Below, one piece after another: positions 5,747-8,913 of a DNA stretch of 8,913 nucleotides; positions within the stretch are counted from its first letter, which is position 1; every line of letters begins with the position of its first letter. The translations under genes and the position numbers were made by a program. The notes beneath the pieces were generated by a model. It saw nothing but the letters and a program-made list of their open reading frames with translations, ran no database searches and was not told where the DNA came from. The DNA comes from an uncultured beta proteobacterium (GTDB lineage Bacteria; Pseudomonadota; Gammaproteobacteria; Burkholderiales; Burkholderiaceae_C). The stretch is taken from positions 1 through 8,913 of the forward strand of contig CAIQEX010000483.1 in assembly GCA_903870955.1 (NCBI GenBank), read 5' to 3'.

Positions 5747-8164
5747 GTGAGTCGTTTCAATGTCCGAAAAGTCGCCGTCCTAGGCGCCGGTGTCATGGGT
5801 GCGCAGATCGCTGCGCATCTGGTCAACGTCAAGGTGCCGGTGGTACTGTTCGACTTACCCGCCAAAGAGGGCCCCAAGAATGGCATCGTCAGCCGTGCGG
5901 TCGAAGCCCTCAAGAAACAGAAGCCCGCGCCCCTGGGGGTAAGCGAAGACGCGGTGTTGATCCAGCAGTGCAACTACGAAGAGCACATGGACGTGCTCTT
6001 GGGTTGCGACCTGATCATCGAGGCGATCGCCGAGCGCATGGACTGGAAACTTGATCTCTACCAAAAGATTGCGCCCTTTGTTGCCCCCCACGCGATCGTG
6101 GCCAGCAACACCTCCGGTCTGTCCATCACCCGGCTCAGTGAGGCACTGCCGGAAGAAATCAAACCGCGCTTTTGTGGCATTCACTTCTTCAACCCACCGC
6201 GTTACATGGCGCTGGTGGAGTTGATCAACACGCCCACCACACAACCCGCCGTGCTGGATGACCTGGAAACCTTCGTTACCCGCAACCTGGGTAAGGGCGT
6301 GGTGCGCGCCAAAGACTCGCCCAATTTCATCGCCAACCGCGTCGGCATTGCCGGCATGCTGGCCACCATGAAAGAGGTGCAGAACTTTGGTCTGACCTAT
6401 GACGTGGTGGATGACCTGACCGGCAAGAAACTGGGCCGTGCCAGTTCGGGCACCTTCCGCACCGCCGACGTGGTGGGTCTGGACACCATGGGCCACGTAA
6501 TCAAAACATTGCAAGACACGCTGAGTATCGAAACTGACCCGTTCTACGCCAGTTTTGCCACCCCTGAAGTGTTAAAGACACTGTTGGAAATGGGCAACCT
6601 GGGCCAGAAGGCCAAGGCTGGATTCTTCAAAAAGGTGGGACGCGACATCCTGCGATTTGACTTGGCCAGCAAGGAATACGTGCCCGGCGGTGAGAAGGCC
6701 GACGAGGTCTATGCCCGCATGCTCAAAAAGCCAGCGGCTGAGCGCCTCAAACTGCTTCGCAATGCCGAAGGCGCCCAAGGCCAGTTCCTTTGGGCCATTC
6801 TGCGCAACAGTTTCCATTACGCCGCCATTCATCTGGCTGCGATTGCCGACAACGCCCGCGATGTGGACTTCTGCATGCGCTGGGGCTTTGGCATGAAGCA
6901 AGGCCCATTTGAGTTATGGCAGGAAGCTGGCTGGCTGGAAGTCGCCAACATGGTGAAAGAAGACGTCGACGCTGGCAAAGCGCTGTGCAATGCGCCACTG
7001 CCAGACTGGGTGTTTAGTGGCCCGGTGGCCGAGGCGGGTGGTGTGCATACACCCCAGGGCTCCTGGAACCCTACCAGTGGCCAGTTTGTGCCGGTGCGTA
7101 AGTTACCCGTTTACGACCGCCAGCACTTCCCGGAAAGCGTGCTGGGCGCCAATGGTGCTGATGCAAAAACTTCTGGCAGCACCGTGCATGAAGACGAACA
7201 CATCCGTTTGTGGACTCTGGGCGCGCCCGGTACGGCAAACGCTGACGTGTTGATCGCCAGCATCAAGACCAAGATGCACGCCATTGGGCCCGGCGTGGTC
7301 GAAGGCCTGCTCAAAGCCCAGGAACTCGCCGAGCAAAATTACGACGGTCTGGTGATCTGGTCGCCGGACGAGATGTTCTCTGCTGGTGCCGACCTGCAGG
7401 CCATGTTGCCGGCTTTCATGATGGGTGGCGTCAAAGCCATTGATGGGGCCGAGGCCGAGATGCAGCAGGCCATGCTCAAGCTGCGTTATTCCAACGTGCC
7501 CGTGGTGTCAGCTGTGCGCGGCTTGGCGCTGGGCGGTGGTTGCGAACTGGCGGTGTATTCCAGCAAGCGCGTCGCCGCGATGGAAAGCTACATCGGTCTG
7601 GTTGAAGTCGGTGTCGGATTGGTGCCTGGCGCTGGCGGTCTCACCTACATTGCACGTCGTGCTGCCGAGAATGCCGCCGCTTCCACCGGTAAAGATTTGC
7701 TGCCCTTTCTGACCGAAGGCTTTACCGCCGCTGCCATGGCAAAAGTGGGCACTAGCGCACTGGAGTCGCGCAAACTGGGTTTTCTGCTGGACAGCGACGT
7801 CATCGTGCCGCACAAAGATGAATTGCTTTTTGTGGCCCTTAACGAGGCCCGGGCCATGAGTGCTTCCGGTTACCGCGCGCCGCACAAACGCCAATTTGCC
7901 GTGGCCGGACGCAGCGGCGTGGCCACCATCAAAGGCTCGCTGGTGAATATGCGCGACGGCGGTTTTATCAGCGCGCATGACTTCCACATTGCCTCACTGA
8001 TTGCCGAAGTGGTGTGCGGTGGCGATGTCGATGCCGGCACGCTGGTCAACGAAGAATATTTGATGACGCTGGAGCGAAAGGCCTTTGGCACGCTGCTCAA
8101 CAACCCGAAAACGCAAGAGCGGATTATGGGAATGATGTCGACCGGCAAACCGGTTCGCAATTGA
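5747..8164 (+). CDS. fadN: 3-hydroxyacyl-CoA dehydrogenase / enoyl-CoA hydratase fusion (FadN-type)
   Basis: This bifunctional beta-oxidation enzyme of 805 residues hydrates trans-2-enoyl-CoA and then oxidises the L-3-hydroxyacyl-CoA with NAD+. The N-terminal Rossmann fold has GAGVMG at 13-18. The dehydrogenase pair is His146 and Glu158 (GIHFFNPPRYMALVELI), 12 residues apart as in human short-chain HAD, with an NTSGLS strand before it and Asn197 in NFIANRVG. A second HAD C-terminal segment contains MRWGFGMKQGPFELW. The crotonase domain occupies about the last 300 residues, with the oxyanion-hole loop FSAGADL at 544-550 and catalytic Glu600 (GGGCEL) and Glu620 (LVEVGVGLVPGAGG). Those are 20 apart, as in rat enoyl-CoA hydratase. 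All key residues are present. The domain order is opposite to E. coli FadB and matches Bacillus FadN (YusL); in Burkholderiales such genes are often labelled fadB. The thiolase starts 161 bases downstream. Confidence 0.94.
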   Translation: MSRFNVRKVAVLGAGVMGAQIAAHLVNVKVPVVLFDLPAKEGPKNGIVSRAVEALKKQKPAPLGVSEDAVLIQQCNYEEHMDVLLGCDLIIEAIAERMDWKLDLYQKIAPFVAPHAIVASNTSGLSITRLSEALPEEIKPRFCGIHFFNPPRYMALVELINTPTTQPAVLDDLETFVTRNLGKGVVRAKDSPNFIANRVGIAGMLATMKEVQNFGLTYDVVDDLTGKKLGRASSGTFRTADVVGLDTMGHVIKTLQDTLSIETDPFYASFATPEVLKTLLEMGNLGQKAKAGFFKKVGRDILRFDLASKEYVPGGEKADEVYARMLKKPAAERLKLLRNAEGAQGQFLWAILRNSFHYAAIHLAAIADNARDVDFCMRWGFGMKQGPFELWQEAGWLEVANMVKEDVDAGKALCNAPLPDWVFSGPVAEAGGVHTPQGSWNPTSGQFVPVRKLPVYDRQHFPESVLGANGADAKTSGSTVHEDEHIRLWTLGAPGTANADVLIASIKTKMHAIGPGVVEGLLKAQELAEQNYDGLVIWSPDEMFSAGADLQAMLPAFMMGGVKAIDGAEAEMQQAMLKLRYSNVPVVSAVRGLALGGGCELAVYSSKRVAAMESYIGLVEVGVGLVPGAGGLTYIARRAAENAAASTGKDLLPFLTEGFTAAAMAKVGTSALESRKLGFLLDSDVIVPHKDELLFVALNEARAMSASGYRAPHKRQFAVAGRSGVATIKGSLVNMRDGGFISAHDFHIASLIAEVVCGGDVDAGTLVNEEYLMTLERKAFGTLLNNPKTQERIMGMMSTGKPVRN

Positions 8165-8181
8165 TAAAGCTACTGTGCAGC

Positions 8182-8266
8182 CCTCATGCGGCGTTGGGCG
8201 GTGCTCGGAATCCTCACGTACAGGGAGTACGTTGCGGTTCCTGCGCTTCGTCCGCCTTGCCTGAGG
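8182..8266. repeat. 85-base imperfect inverted repeat, likely dispersed intergenic element
   Basis: The ends pair as CCTCA (8182-8186) with TGAGG (8262-8266). Further in, GGCGG (8197-8201) pairs with CCGCC (8252-8256). The inner stem is GGAATCCTCACGTAC (8207-8221) against GTACGTTGCGGTTCC (8227-8241), with 11 of 15 Watson-Crick pairs plus 2 G:T pairs and a 5-base AGGGA loop. The whole gap can fold into one long hairpin. It sits in the only sizeable gap between operon enzymes, and its wording (GTACGTTGCGGTTCCTGCGC, then GCCTTGCCTGAGG) resembles short repeats I recall scattered in Comamonadaceae genomes. No T-run follows, so it is not a typical terminator. Copy number cannot be seen here. Confidence 0.6.
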
Positions 8267-8325
8267 CCTGCTCGCTACGCTTTCTCAACCGCGAACAAGT
8301 ACTTATGTGATCGAAAAGGAACACC

Positions 8326-8913
8326 ATGAAACAACTACAAGACGCCTACATCGTTGCCGCCACGCGTACGCCCATTGGTCGATCGCACCGTGGCTTATTT
8401 CGCAATACCCGCCCGGACGACCTGCTGGTCAAAGCCTTGCAGGCCGCGCTGGCCCAGGTGCCCACACTGGATCCGCAATCCATCGAAGACTTGATCTGCG
8501 GCTGCGCAATGCCCGAAGGCCAGCAGGGCCTGAACATTGCACGCGTCGGCGCGGTGTTGGCTGGTCTGCCGACCAGCGTCGGTGGCATTACGGTCAACCG
8601 CTTTTGCGCCTCCGGCTTGTCGGCGATTCAAATGGCCGCAGACCGCATCCGCGTGGGTGAGGCCGATGTGATGATGGCCGCTGGTGTCGAGAGCATGAGC
8701 ATGGTTCCGATGACCGGCAACGCGCCATCCTTCTCGCCCTTGATGTTTGCCAACGATGAAAACGTCGGCATCGCCTATGGCATGGGTCTGACCGCCGAGA
8801 AGGTGGCCAACCAATGGAAGGTCACGCGCGACGCGCAGGACGCCTTTGCCGTGGCCTCGCACGCCAAGGCGCTGGCGGCCCAAGCGCGCGGTGACTTTGC
8901 CGCCGAGATCACA
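8326..8913 (+). CDS. fadA: Thiolase (acetyl-CoA acyltransferase, FadA-type), 3'-truncated by the window edge
   Basis: This is the first 196 codons of a thiolase of about 390-400 residues; the frame is open to the last base. The enzyme performs the last beta-oxidation step, cleaving 3-ketoacyl-CoA with CoA to acetyl-CoA and a shortened acyl-CoA. ATG 8326 has AAGGA at 8316-8320, 5 bases upstream. The N-terminal half shows AYIVAATRTPIGR, DLICGCAMPEGQQGLNIAR and the nucleophile Cys94 in VNRFCASGLSAIQ. It continues with AAGVESMSMVPM, MGLTAEKVA and RDAQDAFAVASHAKA, all classic thiolase stretches. The catalytic His and second Cys lie beyond the window. QQGLNIAR and the operon partners fit a FadA/YusK beta-oxidation thiolase better than a biosynthetic PhaA, though chain-length preference is not readable. 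It is probably cotranscribed with the fusion enzyme through the repeat. Confidence 0.93.
   Translation, partial: MKQLQDAYIVAATRTPIGRSHRGLFRNTRPDDLLVKALQAALAQVPTLDPQSIEDLICGCAMPEGQQGLNIARVGAVLAGLPTSVGGITVNRFCASGLSAIQMAADRIRVGEADVMMAAGVESMSMVPMTGNAPSFSPLMFANDENVGIAYGMGLTAEKVANQWKVTRDAQDAFAVASHAKALAAQARGDFAAEIT

Noticed and set aside
5743..6054. ATG-initiated 103-codon frame overlapping the start of the fusion enzyme
   Set aside because: The ATG is only 2 bases from AAGGAG, the product is Arg-rich without motifs, and the overlapping GTG frame gives the NAD-binding fold at once.
8014..8310. 98-codon + frame running from the fusion gene through the repeat
   Set aside because: It is out of frame with the fusion enzyme, begins inside it, and continues only because the repeat lacks stops in that frame.
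8165..8325. Possible promoter or intrinsic terminator in the gap before the thiolase
   Set aside because: I found no convincing -35/-10 pair and no T-run after the hairpins; the structured repeat is the better description.
8307..8660. 117-codon + frame overlapping the thiolase start
   Set aside because: It is a frame-shifted shadow of the thiolase, whose ATG 8326 has a good ribosome site and a textbook N-terminus.

Overview
This is a GC-rich, gene-dense window with all genes on the + strand. The protein content suggests a betaproteobacterium of the order Burkholderiales, probably Comamonadaceae-like (for example Rhodoferax or a relative). That placement rests on protein style and gene neighbourhood only; no search was run.

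Left block (1-2590): three tightly coupled genes. The C-terminal part of an OmpR-type response regulator is followed by a TctE-like sensor histidine kinase, and then by a TetR-fold protein that reads as the nucleoid-occlusion factor SlmA. Both junctions are 4-base overlaps (TTGA and ATGA), so translation is probably coupled along the block. A short perfect hairpin covers the slmA stop codon.

Regulatory gap (2591-2715): a weak sigma70-like promoter overlaps a 24-base near-palindrome (10 of 12 pairs, core ACGATCGT). This is the best operator candidate in the window.

Right block (2716-8913): a fatty-acid beta-oxidation operon. In order it holds a second TetR-family regulator (probable local repressor), a ~600-residue acyl-CoA dehydrogenase, a small secreted DUF2147 protein, an 805-residue 3-hydroxyacyl-CoA dehydrogenase/enoyl-CoA hydratase fusion, and the first 196 codons of a thiolase. 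The three enzyme types cover the whole cycle: the dehydrogenase makes the enoyl-CoA, the fusion protein hydrates and oxidises it, and the thiolase cleaves off acetyl-CoA. The fusion has the dehydrogenase domain first, as in Bacillus FadN and unlike E. coli FadB, and the gene set resembles Bacillus fadN-fadA-fadE. The TetR protein probably senses an acyl-CoA and represses the operon from the palindrome.

The 161-base gap between the fusion gene and the thiolase carries an 85-base imperfect inverted repeat that looks like a dispersed intergenic repeat element.

I see no tRNA, rRNA, CRISPR array, transposase, phage gene or clearly new multi-gene system. The points worth a second look are the operator, the repeat inside the operon, the secreted DUF2147 protein among cytoplasmic enzymes, and the coupling of slmA to a two-component system.
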